Origin: JAFAXD01 sp035472475
GTDB lineage: Bacteria > Pseudomonadota > Alphaproteobacteria > Rhizobiales > Xanthobacteraceae
Direction: 5' to 3'
DNA: 8,795 nucleotides
NCBI GenBank assembly: GCA_035472475.1
Contig: DATIPA010000167.1
Location: 1 to 8,795, forward strand
Shown here in pieces: positions 1 through 7,214 of this stretch. Position numbers and translations under genes: made by a program. Position 1 is the stretch's first letter; each line of letters opens with the position of its first letter. A model generated the notes under the pieces. The model had not been told where the DNA came from, ran no database searches, and worked only from the letters and a program-made list of their open reading frames with translations.

Positions 1-25
1 CCGGCTTGGCGCGGTTGGAGGTTTC

Positions 26-1177
26 ATGCCCTGGAGCAATCAAGGCGGCGGTCCCTGGGGGTCGGGGCCGAAGGGGCCTTGGGGATCGGGTCCGCAATCG
101 TCGGGCCCCAATCCGCCCGATCTGGAAGAGATTCTGCGGCGTAGCCAGGACAAGCTGCGCAGCGTATTACCGGGGGGAAGCCTGGGCGGCAAAGGCATCG
201 TCATCATCGCCCTGATAGCGGTCCTGCTGTGGGGCTTTTCCGGTATCTATCAGGTTGCACCCGACGAACTCGGCATCGTGCTGCGGTTTGGAAGACACGT
301 CCGCAATGCGCAACCCGGCCTCAACATAAAGTTTCCTTACCCGATCGAGACCGTGCTGACGCCGAAGGTGCTCAACATCAACCGCATTGACATCGGCATG
401 CGGGTCGAGGACGGCCTGCGGCGCGGCACGAGCTGGCGCGACGTTCCGGAAGAAAGTCTGATGCTCACCGGCGACGAAAACATCGTCGACGTGGATTTTA
501 CCGTGCTGTGGCGGATCAAGCCGAACGGCGCGGCAGATTATCTGTTCAACATTCAGAATGCCGAAGGCACCGTGAAGGCGGTTGCGGAAAGCGCGATGCG
601 CGAGGTGATCGGCCGCTCCGAAATTCAGCCGATCCTGACCGGCGCACGGCAGAACGTTGAGACTGCGGTGCAGGACCTGATGCAACGGGTGCTCGACAGC
701 TACCAGTCCGGCGTTCAGATCACCCAGGTGCAAATGCAGAAGGTGGATCCGCCGCAGCAGGTGATCGACTCGTTTCGCGACGTGCAAGCGGCGCGCGCCG
801 ACGCGGAGCGTTCGCAGAACGAGGCCCAGACCTACGCCAATCGGGTGGTGCCGGAGGCGCGCGGGCGGGTGGCGCAGATTCTTCAGGCCGCGGATGCCTA
901 TCGCGAACAGACGGTTGCCGAGGCGACCGGACAGGCTTCGCGCTTCCTGCAAGTCTATGAGCAGTACAAGAAGGCCCCTGACATCACGCGCCAACGGCTC
1001 TACCTCGAGACCATGGAGCGCGTCCTCGGCGGCGCCGACAAGATCATTCTCGACGCTCAAACCAACGCCGGCGGTTCCGGCGTCGTCCCGGTGCTGCCAC
1101 TCAACGATTCGACGCGAGCGCAACAGCGCGCACCCGCACCGGGTGCGCCAGCCGTGACCAGCGGGAGCGGCCGATGA
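26..1177 (+). CDS. hflK: HflK, SPFH-family regulator of the FtsH protease
   Basis: HflK forms with HflC a membrane-anchored assembly that surrounds the AAA+ protease FtsH and modulates its degradation of membrane proteins; most of the protein lies on the periplasmic side. The 383-residue product has the usual order: a Gly/Pro/Trp-rich N-tail (residues 1-30, with PWGSGP repeated), the family PPDLEEIL segment (30-37), one membrane helix (about 57-76), an SPFH/band-7 domain starting at APDELGIVLRFGR, an Ala/Glu/Arg-rich coiled coil (about 255-320) and the terminal signature RLYLETMERVLGG followed by VVPVLPLND. Length is close to the family norm (E. coli HflK is about 419). GGAGG at 17-21 lies 4 nt before the ATG and supports this start. 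The stop overlaps the hflC start in ATGA, so the two are translationally coupled. Identification is secure; the FtsH role comes from the family. Confidence 0.96.
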   Translation: MPWSNQGGGPWGSGPKGPWGSGPQSSGPNPPDLEEILRRSQDKLRSVLPGGSLGGKGIVIIALIAVLLWGFSGIYQVAPDELGIVLRFGRHVRNAQPGLNIKFPYPIETVLTPKVLNINRIDIGMRVEDGLRRGTSWRDVPEESLMLTGDENIVDVDFTVLWRIKPNGAADYLFNIQNAEGTVKAVAESAMREVIGRSEIQPILTGARQNVETAVQDLMQRVLDSYQSGVQITQVQMQKVDPPQQVIDSFRDVQAARADAERSQNEAQTYANRVVPEARGRVAQILQAADAYREQTVAEATGQASRFLQVYEQYKKAPDITRQRLYLETMERVLGGADKIILDAQTNAGGSGVVPVLPLNDSTRAQQRAPAPGAPAVTSGSGR

Positions 1178-2139
1178 GATCCTCCATCACCGGCGGCGCG
1201 GCCGCAGTCATTCTGTTGATCCTCTTGATCCTCGGCTACCAATCCCTGTTTGAGGTGCAACAGGGAATGCAGGCGCTGGTCATCCGGTTTGGCCAAACCC
1301 GTGAAGTCATCACCCAACCGTGCGCCGGGGATCCTCCGGGTGCATCACCCGCGCAGTCGCAGTGCGCGGGCCTCTATAGCAAATGGCCGCTATGGATCGA
1401 AAATGTCGTCTACATCAGCGGGCGTATCCTGGACCTCGAGAATCCTGCGCAGGAGGTCATTGCGTCCGACCAGAAGCGGCTGGTCGTCGACGCCTTCGCG
1501 CGCTATCGCATCCAGGAACCTCTGAAGTTCTATCAGACGGTCGGCACGGTCGCGGTCGCCAATACGCAATTGTCAACACTGCTGAACTCGGCACTGCGGC
1601 GCGTGCTGGGCGAGGCGACGCTCACCCATGTGGTACGCGACGAACGGCCGCAGCTGATGGCCAAGGTGCGCGAGCAACTCGATCACGAGGCGCGCCAGTT
1701 CGGCATCAATGTCATCGACGTGCGCATTCGCCGGGCCGATTTGCCGGAGCAGAACAGTCAGGCGGTCTATCAGCGCATGCAGACCGAGCGTCAGCGCGAG
1801 GCCGCCGAATTTCGTGCGCAAGGCAATCAGCGAGCGCAGGAAATCAAGGCACGCGCGGATCGCGACGTAACCGTCCTGGTCGCGGAGGCGCAATCAAAAT
1901 CCGAACAGGTGCGGGGCGGAGGCGACGCCGAACGCAACCGGATCTTCGCCGACGCCTATGGCCAGGACCCCGGCTTTTTCAGCTTCTATCGCTCGATGCA
2001 GGCCTACGAAGCGAGCCTCCGGTCGAACGACACGCGGCTCGTGATCAAGCCGGATTCGGACTTCTTTCGCTATTTTGGCGATCCGTTGGGTAAGCCCCGA
2101 GGCGACTCCAACAAGACCGGCGACACCAACAAGAATTGA
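1174..2139 (+). CDS. hflC: HflC, SPFH-family partner of HflK
   Basis: HflC is the obligate partner of HflK in the periplasmic cage around FtsH. The 321-residue product opens with a signal-anchor helix (about residues 8-21), then the SPFH domain (FEVQQGMQALVIRFGQ; NVVYISGRILDLE; ASDQKRLVVDAFARYRI), then a charged coiled coil (MQTERQREAAEFRAQGNQRA) and the terminal signature GDAERNRIFADAYGQDPGFFSFYRSMQAYE with PDSDFFRYF. It lacks the long insert of E. coli HflC before the GIxVxDVRI motif. In place of the usual EPGLHFKIP it has about 15 extra residues (50-65) bracketed by C50 and C64. GGGAG at 1163-1167, 6 nt before the ATG, supports the start; the ATG overlaps the hflK stop. The C-terminus ends in a low-complexity Asn/Lys/Thr/Asp tail. 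Confidence 0.96.
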   Translation: MRSSITGGAAAVILLILLILGYQSLFEVQQGMQALVIRFGQTREVITQPCAGDPPGASPAQSQCAGLYSKWPLWIENVVYISGRILDLENPAQEVIASDQKRLVVDAFARYRIQEPLKFYQTVGTVAVANTQLSTLLNSALRRVLGEATLTHVVRDERPQLMAKVREQLDHEARQFGINVIDVRIRRADLPEQNSQAVYQRMQTERQREAAEFRAQGNQRAQEIKARADRDVTVLVAEAQSKSEQVRGGGDAERNRIFADAYGQDPGFFSFYRSMQAYEASLRSNDTRLVIKPDSDFFRYFGDPLGKPRGDSNKTGDTNKN

Positions 2140-2174
2140 TGCCGGCACGAAGCTGCGCCGGCCGGTAACAGACA

Positions 2175-2360
2175 ATGTCGCAATTCCTGGAGGCGCTCGG
2201 GCTGGTGTTCGTGATTGAAGGGCTGGTTTTTGCGGCCTTCCCGGCGCAGACCCGGCGCGCGGTCGCGGCCGTGCTGGAAACGCCGGACCAGATCCTGCGT
2301 GTGGTAGGGCTGTTGAGTGCGGTGTTCGGCCTCGCGGTGATCTGGTTTATCCGCGGGTGA
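2175..2360 (+). CDS. DUF2065 small membrane protein (YjeT-like)
   Basis: This 61-residue protein matches the DUF2065 family, whose function is unknown to me. It has two hydrophobic helices (about residues 5-21 and 42-59) joined by a short basic loop with the family-like segment ETPDQILRVVGLLSAVFGL, so it should be an inner-membrane hairpin. It starts 35 nt after hflC and precedes the degP-like gene on the same strand, in the company this family usually keeps; a link to HflKC/FtsH quality control is inferred from position only. The gap after hflC contains two GCCGGC copies (2141-2146 and 2157-2162) that could form a 6-bp hairpin, but no T-run follows, so I do not call it a terminator. No strong Shine-Dalgarno precedes the ATG. 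The reading frame is good and the size is typical. Confidence 0.88.
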   Translation: MSQFLEALGLVFVIEGLVFAAFPAQTRRAVAAVLETPDQILRVVGLLSAVFGLAVIWFIRG

Positions 2361-2482
2361 TGGCCGGACACGCCGCCCCCGAGGCCGCCATTCCGCCCAA
2401 TTCCATGCGTAATTGCGGGCGTAAATGACGCCTTGCTTCCAGCGGGCGTCCGGCGCAGTGTCCCGCGCCAGGTGATTTTTTC

Positions 2483-2488
2483 AGGAGA
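2483..2488 (+). promoter_or_regulatory. Ribosome binding site that fixes the protease start
   Basis: AGGAGA lies 10 nt before the ATG at 2499. It favours that ATG over the upstream in-frame TTG at 2433, which would add 22 residues before an otherwise standard signal peptide. Confidence 0.7.
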
Positions 2489-2498
2489 TTCCAAGCCT

Positions 2499-3992
2499 AT
2501 GGCCGGCTGTCACGCAGTTCCGCGGCACTCTCGCCGCTCGGTCGCCGCAATCGCGCTTGCGGCGACGATCACATTGTCCACGCTTTCGCCGCTCGCCGCC
2601 GCTGCGCAGACGCGCGGACCCGACGGCATCGCCGACGTGGCTGAAAAGGTGATCGACGCGGTGGTGAATATCTCGACCTCGCAGATGGTCGAAGCGCGCG
2701 GAAGCATGCCGCAGATGCCACCGGGCTCGCAGCAGTTCGAGGAATTTTTCGAGGAATTCTTCAAGAACAGGCGCGGCGGCGACAACAATCAAAACCGGGC
2801 GCCGCGGCGCGTTTCCTCGCTCGGCTCGGGCTTTATCATCGATGCGTCCGGCATCGTCGTGACCAACAATCACGTGATCGCCGATGCGGACGAGGTCAAC
2901 GTCATCCTCAACGACGGCAGCCGGCTCAAGGCTGAAGTGATCGGCCATGACCAGAAGACCGACATCGCGCTGCTGCGAGTAAAACCCGACAAGCCGCTCA
3001 AGGCCGTGCAGTTCGGCGATTCCGACAAGTTGCGGCTGGGTGAATGGGTCGTGGCGATCGGCAATCCGTTCAGCCTCGGGGGCACTGTCACCGCCGGTAT
3101 CGTGTCGGCGCGCAACCGCGACATCAACTCCGGGCCGTACGACAACTACATCCAGACCGACGCCGCGATTAACCGCGGCAACTCCGGCGGTCCCTTGTTC
3201 AACCTCAATGGCGAGGTCGTCGGGGTCAACACCGCGATCATTTCGCCGTCCGGCGGCTCAATCGGCATCGGCTTTGCCGTGCCCTCGAAGACCGCGGTCG
3301 CGGTGATCGATCAGCTGCGGCAGTTCGGCGAAACGCGCCGCGGTTGGCTCGGCGTGCGGATTCAGCAGGTCACCGACGACATCGCCGACAGCCTGAATAT
3401 CAAACCCGCGAAGGGTGCACTCGTCGCTGGTGTCGAGGATAAGGGGCCGGCAAAGCCTGCGGGCATCGAGCCGGGCGACGTCATCGTCAAGTTTGATGGC
3501 AAGGACGTCAAGGAAATGAAGGATCTGCCGCGCATCGTTGCCGACACGCCGGTCGGCAAGGACGTCGAGGTGGTGATCATCCGCAAAGGCCAGGAAGAGA
3601 AAAAGACCGTCAAGCTTGGCCGGCTCGAGGATGGTGAAAAACAGGCGGCGCTGTCCACCAAGAAAGACGACCAGCCGGAAGAGAAATCAGTCGTCCAGAA
3701 AACGCTCGGGTTGCAGCTGTCTAATCTGACGGACACGCTGCGCCAGCGTTACAAGATCAAGGATCAGGTCAAGGGCGTGGTGATCACCGGGGTCGATGCC
3801 AATTCGGCTGCCGCTGAAAAACGGCTCAACGCCGGTGACGTGATCGTCGAGGTCGCCCAGGAACCGATCGCAACCCCTGCCGATCTGCAGAAGAAGCTCG
3901 ATCAGCTCAAGAAGGACGGCCGGAAGTCGGCGCTGTTCCTTGTGTCCAATGCGGATGGCGAGCTCCGGTTTGTGGCGCTCGGCTTACAATAG
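2499..3992 (+). CDS. degP: DegP/HtrA-type periplasmic serine endoprotease (Do family)
   Basis: HtrA-family protease/chaperone that degrades or holds misfolded envelope proteins. The 497-residue precursor has a signal peptide (basic HSRR, hydrophobic core 14-33, likely cleavage after A36 in the AAAA run), so the enzyme is periplasmic. The trypsin-like domain shows the full triad: H125 in TNNHVI, D155 in KTDIALL and S229 in RGNSGGPLFN, spaced almost as in E. coli DegP. An acidic, Phe-rich loop (QQFEEFFEEFFKN) before the core matches the regulatory loop region of Do proteases. PDZ1 spans about 282-377 (GWLGVRI; GIEPGDVIVKFDG) and PDZ2 about 401-497 (LGLQLSNL; LNAGDVIVEV). It may be DegQ/MucD-like rather than DegP proper; sequence alone does not settle this. 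It lies downstream of hflKC and DUF2065, separated by 138 nt that could hold its own promoter, though I find no clear sigmaE or sigma32 motif there. Confidence 0.95.
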   Translation: MAGCHAVPRHSRRSVAAIALAATITLSTLSPLAAAAQTRGPDGIADVAEKVIDAVVNISTSQMVEARGSMPQMPPGSQQFEEFFEEFFKNRRGGDNNQNRAPRRVSSLGSGFIIDASGIVVTNNHVIADADEVNVILNDGSRLKAEVIGHDQKTDIALLRVKPDKPLKAVQFGDSDKLRLGEWVVAIGNPFSLGGTVTAGIVSARNRDINSGPYDNYIQTDAAINRGNSGGPLFNLNGEVVGVNTAIISPSGGSIGIGFAVPSKTAVAVIDQLRQFGETRRGWLGVRIQQVTDDIADSLNIKPAKGALVAGVEDKGPAKPAGIEPGDVIVKFDGKDVKEMKDLPRIVADTPVGKDVEVVIIRKGQEEKKTVKLGRLEDGEKQAALSTKKDDQPEEKSVVQKTLGLQLSNLTDTLRQRYKIKDQVKGVVITGVDANSAAAEKRLNAGDVIVEVAQEPIATPADLQKKLDQLKKDGRKSALFLVSNADGELRFVALGLQ

Positions 3993-4010
3993 ACCGGTAC
4001 ATCGACGCGC

Positions 4011-4028
4011 GCCCCGCCCAGGCGGGGC
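4011..4028 (+). terminator. GC-rich hairpin after the protease gene, probable terminator
   Basis: GCCCCGCC followed directly by GGCGGGGC forms a perfect inverted repeat (7 bp with a 4-nt loop, or 8 bp on paper), 19 nt after the protease stop. No T-run follows (the next bases are CTCCGCTC), so it is not a textbook Rho-independent terminator; it could act weakly, with Rho, or protect the 3' end of the mRNA. Confidence 0.5.
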
Positions 4029-4081
4029 CTCCGCTCGTCGTGATGCAATTGCCGGACGCTGCTCGGCTCGGGCGACCGCTC

Positions 4082-4522
4082 ATGCAGCTCGAAATTGTTG
4101 CGACTGATCACCCGACGGACGCGGACCGGCAGGCGGTACTCAGCCTGCTCGTCGAGTACAACGCAAGTCGTGTCGGCGAGACGCCGTTTCGGCAGTACGC
4201 GCTGCTGTTGCGCGATCCCGGATATCTCGATCCCGTGGGCGGGCTCTATGCCTATGTCCTCTATGACTGGCTTTCCATCGAGTTGCTGATCATCCCCGAA
4301 GCCTATCGCGGATATGGCTTCGGAACCGAACTCATGCGGCGCGCGGAAGCCTATGCAATGGACGCCGGCTGTGTCGGTGTCTGGCTCAACACGTTCAGCT
4401 TTCAGGCGCTCGGCTTCTACCAGAGGCTTGGCTACGAGGTCTTTGGATCGCTCGACGATCACCCGCGCGGGTCACAGCGCTACTTCATGCGCAAACTGCT
4501 TCCGAGCGGCGCGTCGCGGTGA
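4082..4522 (+). CDS. GNAT-family N-acetyltransferase, substrate unknown
   Basis: A 146-residue single-domain acetyltransferase. The acetyl-CoA pyrophosphate-binding motif A is visible as IELLIIPEAYRGYGFGTELM, with R76-G-Y-G-F-G81 as the loop, and motif B follows with VWLNTFSFQALGFYQRLGYEVFG. The C-terminus RYFMRKLL is also typical of the superfamily. These show the fold and cofactor, not the acceptor, which could be a small molecule or a protein. I chose the ATG at 4082 because family-like sequence begins at LEIVATDHP; in-frame GTG 4040 and ATG 4043 would add 13-14 residues of Pro/Arg-rich sequence right beside the hairpin. None of these starts has a strong ribosome binding site. The gene ends 10 nt from the convergent serB with no terminator between them. 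Confidence 0.85.
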   Translation: MQLEIVATDHPTDADRQAVLSLLVEYNASRVGETPFRQYALLLRDPGYLDPVGGLYAYVLYDWLSIELLIIPEAYRGYGFGTELMRRAEAYAMDAGCVGVWLNTFSFQALGFYQRLGYEVFGSLDDHPRGSQRYFMRKLLPSGASR

Positions 4523-4532
4523 TGTTCTTCGG

Positions 4533-5426
4533 TCACGCGACGAATTCGTTGCGCCGATAGCCCTGCACGAACAGGAGCGCCGTCAGATCGCCGTGGTCGA
4601 TGCGCGCGGCCGCGGCCGCGGCCACCGCAGGCTTGGCGTGAAACGCGACCCCAAGCCCGGCCGCCAGGATCATGTCGAGGTCGTTGGCGCCATCGCCGAC
4701 CGCCAGTGTTTCCTCGGCGGTCAACCCAAGACGGCCCCGCAGCGCGAGCAAGGTTGCAAGCTTCGCCTCGCGGCCGAGGATCGGCTCGGCGACTGTGCCT
4801 GCGAGCCGGCCCGCTGGATCGACGGTCAGTCGATTGGCGCTTGCCTCGTCAAAGCCGATTGCCGCGGCGATCTTGTCGGTAAACGCGGTGAAGCCGCCCG
4901 ATACGAGGCACGTGTAGGCGCCGCTCGCCCGCATGGTCGCAACCAGGGTTTTGCCGCCCGGTGTGAGCGTAATGCGGCGTGCGATCACCTCGTCTATGAC
5001 TGCTGCAGGCAAGCCCGCGAGCAGCGCCACGCGTTCACGCAGCGCAGGCGCGAACGCAAGCTCCCCGCGCATGGCGCGTTCGGTGATGGCGGCGACGCGC
5101 GCTTTTTGGCCGACCAGATCGGCCAGTTCGTCAATGCACTCCTGGCCGATCATGGTCGAATCCATGTCCGCGACGAACAGCCGTTTTCGACGCCCGGCCG
5201 CGTTCTGCACCACGACATCGATGGGACGACCTGGGAATGTCTCGCGCACCCGATCGGCAACGGAGCGGTTGTCGTTTTCGCTGCCGGCGTTAAAGACAAT
5301 GTCCGCTGCGACGCCCGGGTCGAGCCATTTAGGTTCGCCCGGTTCCGGCAGCGCCGCGCGCGCCTGCTCAAGCGCGGCGCTGTCGAGTGCGCGGTCATGT
5401 GAGATCAGGGTCGCGACAGAGGTCAT
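4533..5426 (-). CDS. serB: Phosphoserine phosphatase SerB
   Basis: Catalyses the last step of L-serine synthesis, hydrolysis of O-phospho-L-serine, in the cytoplasm. The 297-residue protein has an N-terminal regulatory-type region (about 1-80) and a C-terminal HAD phosphatase core. HAD motif I is VADMDSTMIGQE, with nucleophile D87 and acid/base D89; motif II is LVSGGF (S176); the motif III lysine is probably K222 in GREAKL; motif IV is GDGANDLDM (D245, D249). ECIDELADLVG after motif I is typical of the SerB substrate cap. The start MTSVATLIS matches the usual SerB N-terminus; the frame stays open 34 codons further, but that sequence is antisense to miaA and is not SerB-like. The ATG overlaps the divergent miaA ATG. 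A run of Ala codons near the C-terminus (about 4603-4624) forms a GGCCGC-repeat tract. Confidence 0.95.
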   Translation of the reverse strand: MTSVATLISHDRALDSAALEQARAALPEPGEPKWLDPGVAADIVFNAGSENDNRSVADRVRETFPGRPIDVVVQNAAGRRKRLFVADMDSTMIGQECIDELADLVGQKARVAAITERAMRGELAFAPALRERVALLAGLPAAVIDEVIARRITLTPGGKTLVATMRASGAYTCLVSGGFTAFTDKIAAAIGFDEASANRLTVDPAGRLAGTVAEPILGREAKLATLLALRGRLGLTAEETLAVGDGANDLDMILAAGLGVAFHAKPAVAAAAAARIDHGDLTALLFVQGYRRNEFVA

Positions 5427-5427
5427 G
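5424..5427. other. Overlapping divergent start codons (CATG) of serB and miaA
   Basis: The serB ATG reads 5426-5424 on the - strand and the miaA ATG 5425-5427 on the + strand, so both genes begin in one palindromic CATG with no intergenic DNA. If both starts hold, each gene's promoter and ribosome binding site lie within the other's coding sequence, and the 5' ends of their transcripts are complementary. On the miaA side AGAGG (5418-5422) is only 2 nt from the ATG; on the serB side I see no good Shine-Dalgarno. Confidence 0.7.
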
Positions 5428-6345
5428 CTGGATACGACGCGGGCGGTGCTTATCGCAGGGCCGACGGCGAGCGGCAAGTCCGCTTTGGCACTGGCCATCG
5501 CCGAGCAACTCGACGGCGTCATCATCAACGCCGACTCGATGCAGATCTACAGCGACCTGCGCATTATCACGGCGCGTCCCAGCGCGGCGGAAGAGGCGCG
5601 TCTGCCGCATCGTCTCTACGGTCATGTCGACGCCGCGATGAACTACTCGGTCGGACGTTATCTCGGGGACGCCCGCGATGCGCTTGTTCGCACCGAGCGC
5701 TACGGCAAGCTCCCGATCTTTGTCGGCGGCACCGGGCTGTATTTCAAAGCACTGACACGCGGGCTGTCGCAGGTCCCGCCGATCCCGGTGGAGATCCGCA
5801 AAGCCGTGCGCGAGCGGCTTGCGGCCGAAGGCCCACAGGCGCTGCACGCCGAGCTTGCGCGCCACGATGCCGCGGCGGCGGAGCGACTGAAACCAGGGGA
5901 TCGGCAACGGGTGGCGCGGGCGCTCGAGGTGGTACTCGCGACCGGGCGCGCACTCGCCGACTGGCACCACGAACAGGTCGCGCCGCTCATCGAACCGGAG
6001 CGGGCCGTGAAATTGTTCGTCGCGCCCGAGCGCGCGGAGCTCTATCGGCGCATCGATACTCGCTTCGAGACGATGCTGGCGGCTGGTGCCTTGAGCGAGA
6101 TCAGCCGATTGGCCGAGCGTCAGCTCGACCCGCTGCTTCCAATCATGAAAGCGCATGGCGTGCCGTGGCTCGTGCGCCATCTCGCGGGCCGTCTGACGCT
6201 TGCACAAGCGGCCGAGCGCGCGAAACGCGATGTCCGCCACTATGCGAAACGGCAGCACACCTGGTTTCGCCATCAGCTGGCGGATTGGACCCCAGTTTCG
6301 CCGGAAAAGGCGCGCGACCAGATTCTGCGCGCGGTCGTGCGCTGA
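5425..6345 (+). CDS. miaA: tRNA dimethylallyltransferase MiaA
   Basis: Transfers a dimethylallyl group to N6 of adenosine 37 in tRNAs reading codons that begin with U, improving decoding accuracy. The 306-residue product is standard length. It shows the P-loop GPTASGKS (residues 12-19), the substrate-contact segment INADSMQIYSDLRIITARPS (D37), FVGGTGLYFKALTRGL (99-114), an insertion domain with the LKPGDRQRVARALEV signature, and the C-terminal tRNA-binding signature RDVRHYAKRQHTWFRHQ (RQHTW at 276-280). I chose ATG 5425 because RAVLIAGPTASGKS is the usual MiaA beginning; the frame is open far upstream (from 4933), but that part is antisense to serB. Its last 73 nt overlap the end of the convergent msrQ, so the two transcripts are antisense there. 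Confidence 0.96.
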   Translation: MLDTTRAVLIAGPTASGKSALALAIAEQLDGVIINADSMQIYSDLRIITARPSAAEEARLPHRLYGHVDAAMNYSVGRYLGDARDALVRTERYGKLPIFVGGTGLYFKALTRGLSQVPPIPVEIRKAVRERLAAEGPQALHAELARHDAAAAERLKPGDRQRVARALEVVLATGRALADWHHEQVAPLIEPERAVKLFVAPERAELYRRIDTRFETMLAAGALSEISRLAERQLDPLLPIMKAHGVPWLVRHLAGRLTLAQAAERAKRDVRHYAKRQHTWFRHQLADWTPVSPEKARDQILRAVVR

Positions 6346-7148
6346 CGCCAAAGCAGGCTGGCGAAGGCGACCGCGAGACCAGCGGCGAGCACCCAGCAAG
6401 CAGGCCGGATGTCGTAGCTGAAATCGAAATTGGCGCGAAAGATCATCCACGCGTTTACCCCGGTCGTGAACGCATACCACGCGGTCTCGAAAGCTGCGGT
6501 AAGGCCTGCTGACGCCACCGCCAAGGCAACCAGGCGAGCGAATGTCACCTCGCCCGTGACGGCGAACAATACCCGGTAACCGAACAGCCAGGTCAAAAAG
6601 CCAAGCATCAGGGTCGGCTCCCAGACATCGTTCTTGGACTGCAGGAGGAAATGGATCTGCGCCAGCACCGCAATCGCGTAGACCAGCAAGTGCAGCTGGT
6701 TCCAGCGCTGCGCGCCGAGATAGCGAACGGCGCGATCGAACGAGGTAGCGGCGAGCGTGATCAATCCGACCAGCGCGACGAACCCGATGGTCAAATAGAA
6801 GCGCAGAACGATCTCCGATGCGACCTTGGCGAGGTCGAAACGCTGATCGAATACATAGAGCGTCAGGTGAAGCAGTGCGTAGGCAAACGTGGCAACGCCG
6901 AGCGTGCGGCGCATCAGGATCAACCGGGGCGCCATGAAGATCCGGCGTGCCGGGCTCACGGCGAGCGTGAGATAGAGCAGCCGCACCGTCCAATCGCCGA
7001 CGAAATGGATCGCCTCGGTGAACGGGCGCGGGCCGAGGTCGTTGAGCCAGACCCGCCCGAGCAGCCACAGGGCCGGCAGCAGAACGCCAACAAAGGCCAC
7101 CACCTTTTCGGGGCACAAGGCTCCGGATCGTTCGCGCAGAAATGCCAT
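6273..7148 (-). CDS. msrQ: MsrQ, haem-binding membrane subunit of the MsrPQ methionine sulfoxide reductase system
   Basis: MsrQ (formerly YedZ) passes electrons across the inner membrane to the periplasmic molybdoenzyme MsrP, which repairs oxidised methionines. The 291-residue protein is strongly hydrophobic. The family core runs from about 15 to 195, with PRPFTEAIHFVGDW (H48), MRRTLGVATFAYALLHLTLY (H94) and WNQLHLLVYAIAVLAQIHFLLQ (H153, H166); conserved histidines of this type bind haem. After the core come about 95 further residues with probably two more membrane segments (about 202-222 and 250-270) and a basic tail. This makes it longer than E. coli MsrQ (about 210), a size I believe is common in Rhizobiales. 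I chose ATG 7148 over an in-frame ATG at 7211 because MAFLRERSG fits the family start and GGAG lies 10 nt upstream. No msrP is adjacent. The 3' end overlaps miaA by 73 nt. Confidence 0.9.
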   Translation of the reverse strand: MAFLRERSGALCPEKVVAFVGVLLPALWLLGRVWLNDLGPRPFTEAIHFVGDWTVRLLYLTLAVSPARRIFMAPRLILMRRTLGVATFAYALLHLTLYVFDQRFDLAKVASEIVLRFYLTIGFVALVGLITLAATSFDRAVRYLGAQRWNQLHLLVYAIAVLAQIHFLLQSKNDVWEPTLMLGFLTWLFGYRVLFAVTGEVTFARLVALAVASAGLTAAFETAWYAFTTGVNAWMIFRANFDFSYDIRPACWVLAAGLAVAFASLLWRQRTTARRIWSRAFSGETGVQSAS

Positions 7149-7214
7149 TGTCTGAATGCTCCACCCCGTCAGTGCCTGTGATATGCGCGTCGTTCGCCGG
7201 AAGAAACGCAATTT

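Noticed and set aside
38..100. Near-repeated 24-nt units at the start of hflK
   Set aside because: They encode the repeated PWGSGP of the Gly/Pro-rich HflK tail, which is variable and repetitive across the family.
167..1123. 318-codon open frame on the - strand opposite hflK
   Set aside because: Shadow of hflK codons; the His/Leu/Arg-rich product has no domain and no ribosome binding site context.
2433..2498. TTG start adding 22 residues to the protease
   Set aside because: It would put a non-hydrophobic segment before a normal signal peptide; the ATG at 2499 has a good AGGAGA site.
4603..4624. GGCCGC tandem tract as a possible regulatory repeat
   Set aside because: It is explained by a run of alanine codons near the SerB C-terminus; low-complexity coding sequence.
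4314..5402. 362-codon open frame on the + strand opposite serB
   Set aside because: Antisense to a clear serB with all HAD motifs; the composition is Arg/Gly-rich with no family resemblance.
4933..5424. Long N-terminal extension of miaA
   Set aside because: The frame is open upstream, but the sequence is antisense to serB and Ser/Arg/Ala-rich; MiaA homology begins at 5425.
5427..5528. 34-codon N-terminal extension of serB
   Set aside because: It lies over the miaA P-loop coding region on the other strand and is not SerB-like; the family start is the ATG at 5426.
5395..7164. 589-codon open frame on the - strand across miaA and msrQ
   Set aside because: It is antisense to miaA and in the wrong frame of msrQ; the product is Arg/Ala/Pro-rich with no recognisable domain, a common artefact of GC-rich coding DNA.
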